Below, in pieces: positions 27,422-35,764 of a DNA stretch of 64,000 nt. The first letter of the stretch is position 1. Every line of letters starts with the position of its first letter. The notes under the pieces were generated by a model that saw only the letters and a program-made list of their open reading frames with translations, did not search any database and was not told where the DNA came from. The position numbers and the translations under genes are program-made. Source of the stretch: Aeromonas rivipollensis (GTDB lineage: Bacteria > Pseudomonadota > Gammaproteobacteria > Enterobacterales > Aeromonadaceae); the NCBI RefSeq assembly GCF_010974825.1, contig NZ_JAAILA010000026.1, positions 62,001 to 126,000 of the forward strand, in the 5' to 3' direction.

Positions 27422-28108
27422 TCAGCCGCGCCAGTCCTGCAGCGCCTTGAGGCTGACATGCTGACCGCCGACCTGCAGGATGATGTAATCCTGGGCGATG
27501 GCGACCAGCAGCACCCCGGGGGCGACCTCGCTGCCCTCGTGCAACTCCCGCCCGTTGAGCACCACGGCGCGTTTGGCCGGGTCGGAGGAGAAGTTGTGGG
27601 CGCCATAGGTCAGGGGAAGTACCTGCTGCTTCAGCGCAGGATCCAGGGCGCTGATCGGCATGGCGCCGGACTGGGGCTGGGCCTGGGGTGCCGTCTCTTC
27701 CACCAGGGGGGTGTTGTTGAGGGCCATCATGATGCGCTCTGCCAGGCTTTGGGTGCCGTTGCCGGCGGTTGCCGTCGCGGGAGCCGCGGCAGCGGCTTTG
27801 GGCTGCACCACGGGCTCAGGCAAAGGCGGGGGCAGCGGGCGGGTGATCATGGGTCTGGGCTCGACCCGCACGAAGGGGGGCGTCACCACCTCCTTCACCT
27901 CGATCTGCTGTTCGATGGGCTTGAGGTGATAGAGGTGCCAGCCATAGTTGGCGGCCGCCCCCATGATCAGGGCAAGGGGCGCCAGCAGCCACCAGATCCA
28001 GCGGCGGTCAGGCTCCTCCTCCTGGCTCACGGGCAGGCCCATGAGGGGCATGTGGGGGGTAAACTGGGGTTGATCGGCGCGGCGCAAGGCCTTGAGCAGG
28101 GTAGACAT
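27422..28108 (-). CDS. exeB: Type II secretion assembly protein ExeB
   Basis: 228 residues, GspB family. A short cytoplasmic N-terminus (MSTLLKALRRADQ), one membrane helix (WIWWLLAPLALIMGAAANYGW), a Pro-rich periplasmic linker (RPLPPPLPEPVVQPK), an Ala-rich stretch and a C-terminal domain (GVLLVAIAQDYIILQVGG) resembling the GspC HR domain. With ExeA it forms the complex that binds peptidoglycan and lets the ExeD secretin assemble in the outer membrane. It overlaps exeA by one base (TGATG). Confidence 0.95.
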   Translation of the reverse strand: MSTLLKALRRADQPQFTPHMPLMGLPVSQEEEPDRRWIWWLLAPLALIMGAAANYGWHLYHLKPIEQQIEVKEVVTPPFVRVEPRPMITRPLPPPLPEPVVQPKAAAAAPATATAGNGTQSLAERIMMALNNTPLVEETAPQAQPQSGAMPISALDPALKQQVLPLTYGAHNFSSDPAKRAVVLNGRELHEGSEVAPGVLLVAIAQDYIILQVGGQHVSLKALQDWRG

Positions 28109-29751
28109 CAGGAGGCCTCCTCCACCAGGGGATCCATGGTGTCATCCACCACGGCATCCAGATCGACAGGGGTGCTGGCACGCAGGGATTCATCCTCCAG
28201 CCTCGGCATGGGTTCACCGGCCACGGCATTCAGGCGCAGCAGGGTATTGCTGCCGGCGATGCCGTCCGGGGTCAGTCCCTGCTCGCGCTGGAACTGCTGC
28301 AGCTTGTTCTTGAGGGTGGCATCGAAGCGGCTCACCTTGCGATCCGGTTGCTGCATGGCGCGGCTCAGCGCATTGTCCAGCCACTGCACCTGGGTTGCAC
28401 CGGCATTACTGCCGATCAGGGTCACCCCGCCCTTGGGCATGCGCCACAGCAGGGTATAACTGCCCCCCCAGGCGTCGGACAGCCACTGCCTGTCCACCTG
28501 CCAGCTCTGATTGCCGATGAGCAAGGAGGCCTTGTCCGGCCCGAGACTCACCAGGGTGGCATAGTAGAGGCCGCCGGTCTCGTCGGTCAGGCTGATGAGG
28601 GCCGGGTGTTGCAGGGCCTGCAGTTGTGCCAGGCTGGCTTCCCCCTCCTGGCAGCGCAGCCCGGCGCGGGGGGCATCGTCACAGGTCGACTCCTCCAGCT
28701 CGGTCTGGTAGCCCCACACCCTGTAGAGATTCTGCATGGCCACACCGGGGTCCAGTGCCTGATTGATGGCGCGGGTCAGCTGCTCCTGCTGCTCAGGGGT
28801 GTCATCCACCTTGACCGGCACTTCCACCTTGACCAGGGGGCGGGTCGGGAAGACCCCGAACCACTGCCAGCCCCACCAGCCGGTGGCGACCAGCAGGGCG
28901 CCGGCCAGCGCGACCAGCAGACCGGATTGCCAGGTGCCCTCGTCGCGAATGCCGCTCACCTCATAGGCCGACTGGCTGATGTCGCCGTGCACTATCTTGT
29001 GGCTGCCGCGGGCGAAGGCGGCGATCAGGGCGCGATCGCAGATGAGGTTGATGAGGCGCGGGATGCCGCCGGAGAGGCGATGCAGAGTCTGGATCGCCTT
29101 GGGGGTGAAGATGGGCTGGACGCAGCCTGCCACCTGCAGCCGGAAGCGCACATAGGCATCCACGTCCTGGCGGGAGAGCGGCAGCAGGTGATAGCGGGCC
29201 GTGATGCGCTGGGCCAGCTGGCGCAGCAGGGGCTGGCGCAACATCTGTTGCAGCTCCGGCTGGCCGATGAGCACCACCTGCAGCAGCTTCTTCTCGTCTG
29301 TCTCCAGATTGGTGAGCAGTCGTAACTGCTCCAACACGCCGGGGAGCAGATGCTGGGCTTCATCCACCAGCACCACGCTGCGCTTGCCCGCCGCCAGATT
29401 GGCCAGCAGGTGGTCGCGAATGAGATCGAACAGCTGCTTGAGGCTGGCCTCCTGGGCATAGGGCAACTGGAACTCGTCACAGATGGCCGCCAGCAGATCC
29501 CGCTCAGTCAGGGAAGGATTGAGGATGTAGGCGATCTCGGTCTCGGCGGGCAACTGCTGGAGCAGGCAGCGGGAGACTGTGGTCTTGCCCGTCCCCACTT
29601 CCCCCGTCAGCAGCACGAAGCCGCCACCGTCCTGCAACCCGTAGTTGAGGTGGGCGAGGGCCTCCCCGTGACGTTCGCTCATATAGAGGTATTTGGGGTT
29701 GGGCGAGATGGAGAACGGGGGCTCCGACAGACCGAAGAACTGTGTGTACAT
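28108..29751 (-). CDS. exeA: Type II secretion ATPase ExeA
   Basis: 547 residues, the length known for Aeromonas ExeA. The cytoplasmic AAA domain has Walker A GEVGTGKT at residues 50-57 and Walker B SVVLVDEAQH. One membrane helix (LLVALAGALLVATGWWGW) lies near residue 280. The periplasmic part ends in a peptidoglycan-binding domain (LQQFQREQGLTPDGIAGSNT, near residues 480-510). ExeA multimerises on peptidoglycan to open a path for the ExeD secretin. The start at 29751 was chosen over upstream codons for this length and the GGATCCTT before it. A promoter lies at 29780-29808. Confidence 0.95.
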   Translation of the reverse strand: MYTQFFGLSEPPFSISPNPKYLYMSERHGEALAHLNYGLQDGGGFVLLTGEVGTGKTTVSRCLLQQLPAETEIAYILNPSLTERDLLAAICDEFQLPYAQEASLKQLFDLIRDHLLANLAAGKRSVVLVDEAQHLLPGVLEQLRLLTNLETDEKKLLQVVLIGQPELQQMLRQPLLRQLAQRITARYHLLPLSRQDVDAYVRFRLQVAGCVQPIFTPKAIQTLHRLSGGIPRLINLICDRALIAAFARGSHKIVHGDISQSAYEVSGIRDEGTWQSGLLVALAGALLVATGWWGWQWFGVFPTRPLVKVEVPVKVDDTPEQQEQLTRAINQALDPGVAMQNLYRVWGYQTELEESTCDDAPRAGLRCQEGEASLAQLQALQHPALISLTDETGGLYYATLVSLGPDKASLLIGNQSWQVDRQWLSDAWGGSYTLLWRMPKGGVTLIGSNAGATQVQWLDNALSRAMQQPDRKVSRFDATLKNKLQQFQREQGLTPDGIAGSNTLLRLNAVAGEPMPRLEDESLRASTPVDLDAVVDDTMDPLVEEAS

Positions 29752-29779
29752 AAGGATCCATTCCATTGTTATGGGCGGC

Positions 29780-29808
29780 AGGTTAAAGCCTCCCCAGAGG
29801 GATGTCAA
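29780..29808 (-). promoter_or_regulatory. Promoter of exeAB
   Basis: Minus-strand TTGACA (29803-29808), 17 bases, then TAACCT (29780-29785), about 30 bases before exeA. The -35 box is consensus. Confidence 0.6.
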
Positions 29809-30001
29809 AGACCCGGACGCCATAAGAGGGGCATCATAGCCGGTGCCTCAAATGCCGGTGGTGATCGCGCCCGGATTATGGCGATAAGCGGCCATCTTCC
29901 GGTGCTTTCTCCCGGGTTGGCGGGCGGGCCTCTTGCGGGCGCATCGTCTATGACGGCCAAAAGCGGTATCATCGAGGCAGGTTTATCGAGGGAGAGTGCG
30001 C

Positions 30002-31240
30002 GTGCAGATTTATCTGGTTGGGGGGGCGGTCCGTGATCGTCTGTTGGGATTGCCCCAGGGGGACAGGGACCATCTGGTGGTCGGTGCCACAGTGGAACAG
30101 ATGCTGAGCCTGGGGTTCACCCAGGTCGGCCGCGACTTTCCGGTGTTTCTCCACCCCAGCACCCAGCAGGAGTACGCCCTGGCGCGCACCGAGCGCAAGC
30201 AGGGGCAGGGCTATACCGGCTTCGTCTGCCACGCCGCCCCCGAGGTGACGCTCGAACAAGATCTGCTGCGCCGGGATCTCACCATCAACGCCATCGCCGA
30301 AGACGAGAGCGGGCAACTGCACGATCCCTATGGCGGCCTCCGGGATCTGGAGGCGCGGCTGCTGCGCCACGTCTCCCCGGCCTTTGCCGAGGATCCCCTG
30401 CGCATCCTGCGGGTGGCGCGCTTCGCCGCCCGTTTCCATGAGCAGGGTTTCGTGGTGGCCCCCGAGACCCTGGCCCTGATGCGGGAGATGACCGACGCCG
30501 GCGAGCTCGCCCACCTGACCCCGGAGCGGGTCTGGAAGGAGCTGGAGAAGGTACTGCTGGGGCAGACCCCCAGGGTCTTCTTCGAGGTATTGCGCGACTG
30601 CGGCGCCCTCAAGGCGCTCTTCCCCGAGCTGGACGCCCTGTTCGGGGTGCCGGCCCCCGCCAAGTGGCACCCTGAGATAGACACCGGCATCCACACCCTT
30701 ATGGTGCTGGATCAGGCCTGCCAGCGCTCCCCGGATCTGCCGGTCCGCTTCGCCGCCCTCTGCCACGACTTTGGCAAGGGCCTGACCCCGCCCGCGTTCT
30801 GGCCAAGCCATCACGGCCACGGCCAGAAAGGGTTGCCGCTCATCCGGGATTTCTGCGAGCGGTTCAGGGTGCCGAACGACTGCCGCGACCTGGCCCTGCT
30901 GGTGAGCGATCTGCACACCCACATCCACATCGCCTTCGATCTCAAGCCGCCGACCCTGCTGAAGGTGTTCGACAAGGCGGATGCCTGGCGCAGGCCGGAG
31001 CGCTTCGCCCAGCTGCTGGATGCCTGCCGCGCCGACTTCCACGGTCGTACCGGTTTCGAAGAGAAGGTCTACAGCCAGCCGGACTATGTGGCCCAGGCCC
31101 TGGCGGCGGCCCAGGCTGTGCCGGTCAAGGAGATAGTAGCGGCGGGCTTCAAGGGGGAGGGGATCCGCGAGCAACTCGCCAAGCGGCGGCTCGATGCCAT
31201 CAGCCGGGTGCGCGACGAGTGGACCTTTATCGACGAATAA
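30002..31240 (+). CDS. cca: CCA-adding tRNA nucleotidyltransferase
   Basis: 412-residue class II CCA-adding enzyme of the E. coli type with a C-terminal HD domain. Motif A is [13 protein letters not shown], with the two-metal DRD carboxylates (GDRDHLVVG). Motif B/C is [12 protein letters not shown] and motif D includes [16 protein letters not shown]. The HD phosphohydrolase motif is ALCHDFGKG. It adds or repairs the 3' CCA of tRNAs. The GTG at 30002 has GGGAG at a proper distance; the GTG two codons earlier is too close. It is divergent from exeA. Confidence 0.95.
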   Translation: MQIYLVGGAVRDRLLGLPQGDRDHLVVGATVEQMLSLGFTQVGRDFPVFLHPSTQQEYALARTERKQGQGYTGFVCHAAPEVTLEQDLLRRDLTINAIAEDESGQLHDPYGGLRDLEARLLRHVSPAFAEDPLRILRVARFAARFHEQGFVVAPETLALMREMTDAGELAHLTPERVWKELEKVLLGQTPRVFFEVLRDCGALKALFPELDALFGVPAPAKWHPEIDTGIHTLMVLDQACQRSPDLPVRFAALCHDFGKGLTPPAFWPSHHGHGQKGLPLIRDFCERFRVPNDCRDLALLVSDLHTHIHIAFDLKPPTLLKVFDKADAWRRPERFAQLLDACRADFHGRTGFEEKVYSQPDYVAQALAAAQAVPVKEIVAAGFKGEGIREQLAKRRLDAISRVRDEWTFIDE

Positions 31241-31289
31241 GCGTCGATGAGCTAAGCGTCAGCGACCGTTTGAGGCAACGCAGAGGCAT

Positions 31290-31321
31290 AAAAAAGCCCG
31301 GGTCAGTGACCCGGGCTTTTT
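31290..31321. terminator. Bidirectional terminator between cca and pit
   Basis: A 15-base nearly perfect palindrome (AAAAAGCCCGGGTCA and its complement around one base) with A- and T-runs on both sides. It serves the two convergent genes. Confidence 0.92.
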
Positions 31322-31334
31322 GCTGTGAGGCTGC

Positions 31335-32600
31335 TTAAGAGAAACAGGCCTGCAGCACATAGAAGATGGCGATGGCCAGGATGGCGCCGGCGGGCAGGGT
31401 GATGACCCAGGAGACCACTATGTTGCGCAGCACGCCCAGGTTCAAGGCGGCTATGCCACGGGCCAGACCCACCCCCATCACTGCACCGACCAGAGTCTGG
31501 GTGGTGGAGATGGGCAGACCTGTACCCGAGGCGATCACCACTGTGGCGGCGGTAGCCAGCTGGGCGGCGAAGCCACGGCTCGGGGTCAGGTGGGTGATGC
31601 CGGTGCCGACGGTGGCCATTACCTTCTCACCCATGGTGGCCAGACCTATGACGATACCTATGCCGCCAAGGGGCAGTATCCACCAGGCGATGTGGGAATT
31701 GCCGGTGATCTGGCCGGCACTCTCGACTGTGGATACCACGGCGGAGAGCGGGCCAATGGCGTTAGCCACGTCGTTGGAGCCGTGGGCGAAGGCCATGGCA
31801 CAGGCGGTGATCACCATCAGGATGCCGAACACCTTCTCCACGTTGGCGAAGTGCATCTTGTTGTCATCCTGCGGGTTGTACTGCTGACCGCGAATGTAGA
31901 ACCAGCCGCCGATGGAGAGGGTTACCGAGATGGCGATGGAGAGCAGTATGCCCTCGCCGTCGCTCAGGTGCAGACCTACGTGGGTCAGCCCCTTCTTGAT
32001 GGTCACGAGACAGATGACCAGCGCGGTCAGGAACATGTAGAAGGGGACATAGCGCTTGGCGTTGGCCAGCGGGTTATCGGTGTTGAAGATGAGCTTCTGC
32101 ACGCTGATGAACATGAAGTAGGCGATGATGCCCGAGATGGCCGGTGTGACTACCCAGGAGCCGACTATGCCGCCAAACTTGCTCCACTGCACCGCTTCCG
32201 GGCCGACGCTCACCACGGCGAAGCCGACGATGGCGCCGATGATGGAGTGGGTGGTGGAGACGGGCCAGCCGAAGTAGGAGGCCAGGATCAGCCAGAGGCC
32301 GGCCGCCAGCAGGGAGGCTATCATGCCAAGCACCAGCAGATCCGGGGTATCGGTGAAGGCATTGGTATCTATGATGCCGTTGCGGATGGTCGCCGTGACT
32401 TCGCCACCGGCCAGATAGGCACCGGCGAACTCGAAGATCATGGCGATGATGATCGCCTGACGTATGGTCAGAGACTTGGTGCCGACCGATGTGCCCATGG
32501 CGTTGGCGACGTCGTTCGCACCTATGCCCCAGGCCATCAAAAAGCCGAACAAGGCCGCCACGAGCACCAGGGTGGTGCCGTAATTTGCGATAATGTCCAT
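31335..32600 (-). CDS. pit: Low-affinity inorganic phosphate transporter (PiT family)
   Basis: 421-residue membrane protein with about ten helices. The PiT signature occurs twice, in inverted halves: GIGANDVANAMGTS near residue 27 and AHGSNDVANAIGPL near residue 270. It is likely an H+ or Na+ symporter for phosphate; sequence alone does not decide the ion. It follows a DUF47/PhoU-like gene by 25 bases, the usual two-gene unit in Vibrionales and relatives, where the partner is thought to modulate the transporter. Confidence 0.92.
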   Translation of the reverse strand: MDIIANYGTTLVLVAALFGFLMAWGIGANDVANAMGTSVGTKSLTIRQAIIIAMIFEFAGAYLAGGEVTATIRNGIIDTNAFTDTPDLLVLGMIASLLAAGLWLILASYFGWPVSTTHSIIGAIVGFAVVSVGPEAVQWSKFGGIVGSWVVTPAISGIIAYFMFISVQKLIFNTDNPLANAKRYVPFYMFLTALVICLVTIKKGLTHVGLHLSDGEGILLSIAISVTLSIGGWFYIRGQQYNPQDDNKMHFANVEKVFGILMVITACAMAFAHGSNDVANAIGPLSAVVSTVESAGQITGNSHIAWWILPLGGIGIVIGLATMGEKVMATVGTGITHLTPSRGFAAQLATAATVVIASGTGLPISTTQTLVGAVMGVGLARGIAALNLGVLRNIVVSWVITLPAGAILAIAIFYVLQACFS

Positions 32601-32625
32601 TAGTAGTGTTTACCCAGTCAGTCGA

Positions 32626-33306
32626 TTACGAACGAGCCAGCATCAGTTCCAGACGGGCGCCAACGCGCTCGGCCTGATCAGCCAGGTCACCTACCCATTC
32701 GAGGATCTTGTAGAGGAACATAACGTCGATCGGATTGTACTTGTGCTCAACGGCTTGCAGCTGTTGGCGCAGCCCGATCTGCATGGTGTCAGTATCGTCC
32801 TCGATAAGATCCAGCTGGTGGATCATCTCGGCAACCATTTCAACTTCACGTCCTTTAAAGCCGGTTTCGAGCAGCTCATCGAGTTCTCCGATGGCTTTTT
32901 CGGCTTGGGCGGTCGCATCGATACAACGTTTGAGATAGGCCATGAAATCGGCACGCATCTCGGTGGGGAATTCCATTTTGCGGCCAAGCATGCGGCCGGA
33001 AATATCCTTGGCACGGTTGGCAATCTTGTCCTGTTGCGTCAGCAGTTCCAGCAGATCGGTACGGGCGACCGGCAGAAACAGACCGCGAGGCAGTTTGAGG
33101 CGAATTTCGCGTTTGAGAATGTCCGCTTCTTTTTCCAGCTGGGCTATCTGTTGCCGGATTTTCTCGGCATCTTCCCAACGGTCTTCGGCAACGGCATCAA
33201 AGAAGGGAACCAATTGCTGGGAGCACTGGTGAACCTTGACGATATGCTTCTGCAGCGGCTTGATGGGGGACTTGGCAAAAAGACCCAAAATAGTATTTAC
33301 TGGCAT
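32626..33306 (-). CDS. DUF47/PhoU-like regulator of the Pit transporter
   Basis: 226 residues, all-alpha, of the TIGR00153 family. It starts MPVNTILGLFAKSPIKPLQ, with conserved acidic/His metal-ligand helices (EKEADILKREIRLKLPRGLF, EDDTDTMQ). Relatives form PhoU-like bundles and are encoded beside pit genes, as here. The ATG at 33306 is preferred; a TTG two codons earlier is possible. First gene of the pit operon. No Pho box was recognised upstream. Confidence 0.88.
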   Translation of the reverse strand: MPVNTILGLFAKSPIKPLQKHIVKVHQCSQQLVPFFDAVAEDRWEDAEKIRQQIAQLEKEADILKREIRLKLPRGLFLPVARTDLLELLTQQDKIANRAKDISGRMLGRKMEFPTEMRADFMAYLKRCIDATAQAEKAIGELDELLETGFKGREVEMVAEMIHQLDLIEDDTDTMQIGLRQQLQAVEHKYNPIDVMFLYKILEWVGDLADQAERVGARLELMLARS

Positions 33307-33475
33307 GGCCAAACCTGTGTCGGTGAAAAAACACTCGATACGATTTTATGAGGGGCGCAGGATAACCGAACTGTGCCATCAATAAAACCGTGAATTAATC
33401 CTTATCTATCGCTGGCATTATATCCTCGCGACCCGGATCATGCCCCCCAAAGTTGCCTGCCTGCCCGGAATGACT

Positions 33476-34420
33476 ATGCAAACTGAGATCGAGATAAAGT
33501 TTTTCGTCACCAGCAATATTCAAGAGTCTCTCTCCAACTCTCTGAATTCACTTGAAATTATCTCCTCTGAGCAAGTCAGGCTCGGCAATGTCTATTTCGA
33601 TACGCCCAAGCTGGATTTGCGCCGGCTCGACATGGGATTGCGGATCCGCCGCAGCGACCATTTTTCCGAGCAGACGATTAAATGCCGTGGCCAGGTGGTC
33701 GGCGGGCTGCACGCCAGACCCGAATACAATGCCCCGGTGAGCGGGGATCTGCCGACCCTGTCCGCCTTTCCTGATGACATCTGGCCGAGTCTGGCCGTGC
33801 GCGACGAGATCCAGTCCAGTCTGGTGGCCCAGTTCAGCACCGACTTCCTGCGCCGTCACTGGCTCATCGCCTTCGAGGGGGCCCAGATAGAGCTGGCCTG
33901 GGATCGGGGGGAGATTGTCGGTGTCCTGGGGCGCACCGAGATCGACGAGCTTGAGCTGGAGCTCAAGTCAGGCGACGCCCGCGCCCTGTTCGGGCTGGCC
34001 GCGCGCCTGGCGGAGCTGGGGGGCGTCAGGTTGGGGGCCCAATCCAAGGCGCAGCGCGGCTATCGGCTGGCGGGGCTCGGCAAGCCGCTGGCGGCGCAAC
34101 CCTTGCCGGATGTCGGCGGGCTCGATGGCAAGGCCTGCATCACGCTCGGCCTGCAGCTCTGGCAGCATCACGAGCAGCTCTGGCTGGAGTGCGGGGACGA
34201 GGAACGGCCGCTGGCACTGCAAGGGATGCTGCAGGGTTGTGACCTGGTGGCCGAGGCCGCCGAGAACCTGGCGCAGTCCCCTGCCTGGTTGCCCGCACTT
34301 AGGGTGCAGCAGCACTTGCTGGCAGAGGCTGAGGAAGAACGGCTTTCGGCCCTGCTGCACGGCGCCGATCTCGTGGGCCTGCAACTGGCCATAGCGGCCT
34401 GGTTGCACCTGGATTCTTGA
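33476..34420 (+). CDS. ygiF: CYTH-domain inorganic triphosphatase (YgiF-like), short C-terminus
   Basis: About 314 residues. The N-terminal CYTH domain is clear: EIEIKFF supplies the ExExK motif, with tunnel residues in GLRIRR, TIKCRG, GLHARPEYN and ELELELKSGD. The middle (FSTDFLRRHWLIAFEGAQIE, SKAQRGYRL) matches E. coli YgiF, a tripolyphosphatase. E. coli YgiF has 433 residues with a full C-terminal CHAD domain. Here only about 100 residues follow and they lack the His-rich CHAD pattern, so the CHAD part is truncated or strongly diverged. ATG at 33470 is an alternative start. It is divergent from the pit operon. Confidence 0.85.
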   Translation: MQTEIEIKFFVTSNIQESLSNSLNSLEIISSEQVRLGNVYFDTPKLDLRRLDMGLRIRRSDHFSEQTIKCRGQVVGGLHARPEYNAPVSGDLPTLSAFPDDIWPSLAVRDEIQSSLVAQFSTDFLRRHWLIAFEGAQIELAWDRGEIVGVLGRTEIDELELELKSGDARALFGLAARLAELGGVRLGAQSKAQRGYRLAGLGKPLAAQPLPDVGGLDGKACITLGLQLWQHHEQLWLECGDEERPLALQGMLQGCDLVAEAAENLAQSPAWLPALRVQQHLLAEAEEERLSALLHGADLVGLQLAIAAWLHLDS

Positions 34421-34443
34421 GGGTTCAGGTTTGCACTGAATGC

Positions 34444-34473
34444 AAAAAAGGTGAGCCCAGGCTCACCTTTTTG
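34444..34473 (+). terminator. Rho-independent terminator between ygiF and slyB
   Basis: AAAAAGGTGAGCC and its complement with a two-base loop, flanked by A- and T-runs. It works for both convergent genes. Confidence 0.9.
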
Positions 34474-34500
34474 TTTGCTGATGGAAAGCGCCCGACGGGC

Positions 34501-34971
34501 TCAGTTCACCACGGCCACGTTGATGCTGCCATTGCCCTGGGTCATGCGGACCCGGGCGCCGGGCACGAAGGTGGGGCTGGCCTTTTGCACCACGACGATG
34601 GATTCGCCGGTCTCTTTCTTGATCTCGAGCTCGACGCCATCGACCTGGTTGAGCTTGTCACCGGCAGCCTTGCCTGCTGCGGCACCCGCGATGGCACCCC
34701 CGGCGGCGGCGATGTCGCTGCCGCGACCGCCCCCTATGGTGCTGCCGAGCAGGCCACCGACCACGGCGCCGCCTATGGTGCCGATCAGGGAGTTCTCATC
34801 GGCCTGGATCTTCACCGGGCGGGTGGAGATGATGGTGCCGTAGCTGACGGTCTGGACCTGCTTGGCGCGATCCTTGGTGTAGACATCGCCGGAGTAGACG
34901 TCGCTGTTGGCACAGCCGGTGATGGCGGTGGTGGCGGCCAGCAGGGTAACGAGAGCGATACGTTTCAACAT
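34501..34971 (-). CDS. slyB: SlyB-like outer-membrane lipoprotein
   Basis: 156 residues. The signal MLKRIALVTLLAATTAITGC has lipobox ITGC and Ala at +2, favouring the outer membrane. The central glycine-zipper segment (GTIGGAVVGGLLGSTIGGG and AAAGGAIAGAAAGKAAGD) and the C-terminal IVVVQKASPTFVPGARVR are typical of SlyB/PcP (17 kDa antigen) proteins. In enterobacteria SlyB is PhoP-controlled and forms discs that stabilise outer-membrane proteins. AGGAGG lies before the ATG. Confidence 0.9.
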   Translation of the reverse strand: MLKRIALVTLLAATTAITGCANSDVYSGDVYTKDRAKQVQTVSYGTIISTRPVKIQADENSLIGTIGGAVVGGLLGSTIGGGRGSDIAAAGGAIAGAAAGKAAGDKLNQVDGVELEIKKETGESIVVVQKASPTFVPGARVRMTQGNGSINVAVVN

Positions 34972-35102
34972 GATGGGCCTCCTGGGCGGGCATCGGGTTA
35001 ATCGGTTTGATGCATTCCACTCTACGCCAACCGGATTGTGCATTAAACCCGCAAAGTGTAACCAATTATGTGACCTGAACGATGGTCAGCCTTCGACACG
35101 GG

Positions 35103-35555
35103 TCAGGTCAGGGCCTTTTCCAGCAGCAGGCGATCCTCCCCGGGGCCGAAATAGCCGGGCTCCTCGGCCAGCAGGGCGTAGCCCAGGCGCAAGTAGAGGC
35201 GCTGGGCCGGATTGGCCGGATCCACGGTCAGCCTGACTCGCGCCACCTGCAGCTCCGCCAGTGCCTGCTCCACTCGCAGCATCATGCGCTCGGCCAGGCC
35301 AAAGCCGCGGGCTTCGGGCCGCACCGCCAGAGAGAGCAGCCAGCCCTGCGACCGATCCTGACCCAGGCCCCCCAGGGCATAGCCCAGCAGCCTGCCCTCC
35401 AGTTCCGCCACGACCAGCAGGGCGGGCCACAGATCCATGGCCTGACGGAAGAAGAAGGCGGGGTAGACATCCTCCCCGAAGACGTCGGCGTCGATCTGCC
35501 AGATGGCGTGCATGTCGGCGTGGGTGGCAATGCGCAAAACGGGGGACGGCTGCAT
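35103..35555 (-). CDS. GNAT-family N-acetyltransferase
   Basis: 150 residues with the GNAT fold: acceptor region YPAFFFRQAMD, strand beta-4 LLVVAELEGRLLGYALG, the acetyl-CoA-binding motif VRPEARGFGLAERMM (R-x-x-G-x-A form), and the C-terminal RLYLRLGYALL. It resembles RimI-like and small-molecule acetyltransferases, but the substrate cannot be inferred. AGGAG precedes the ATG at 35555. It is alone on its transcript. Confidence 0.85.
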   Translation of the reverse strand: MQPSPVLRIATHADMHAIWQIDADVFGEDVYPAFFFRQAMDLWPALLVVAELEGRLLGYALGGLGQDRSQGWLLSLAVRPEARGFGLAERMMLRVEQALAELQVARVRLTVDPANPAQRLYLRLGYALLAEEPGYFGPGEDRLLLEKALT

Positions 35556-35710
35556 CTGGGCTCCTGTGATGGCGGCTGCCGGGGGGCAGTCAAAAGAGGG
35601 CACAGGGTAGTGGTCCCGTCAGGCCGATGCAAGCGGGTCTGGTTCGGAGGGCGGGCAGGGGAGATGAACAGATCGCGGCGCCCGGCAGGGAGATATGCCG
35701 CTATGGAGGC

Positions 35711-35738
35711 AAAAAAACAGGGCCCGCAGGCCCTGTTT
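35711..35738 (-). terminator. Rho-independent terminator of the aminopeptidase P gene
   Basis: AAACAGGGCC, a four-base loop, GGCCCTGTTT and, read on the minus strand, seven T residues. Confidence 0.9.
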
Positions 35739-35764
35739 CACCGGACAACCTCGGTTGTCTGCGA

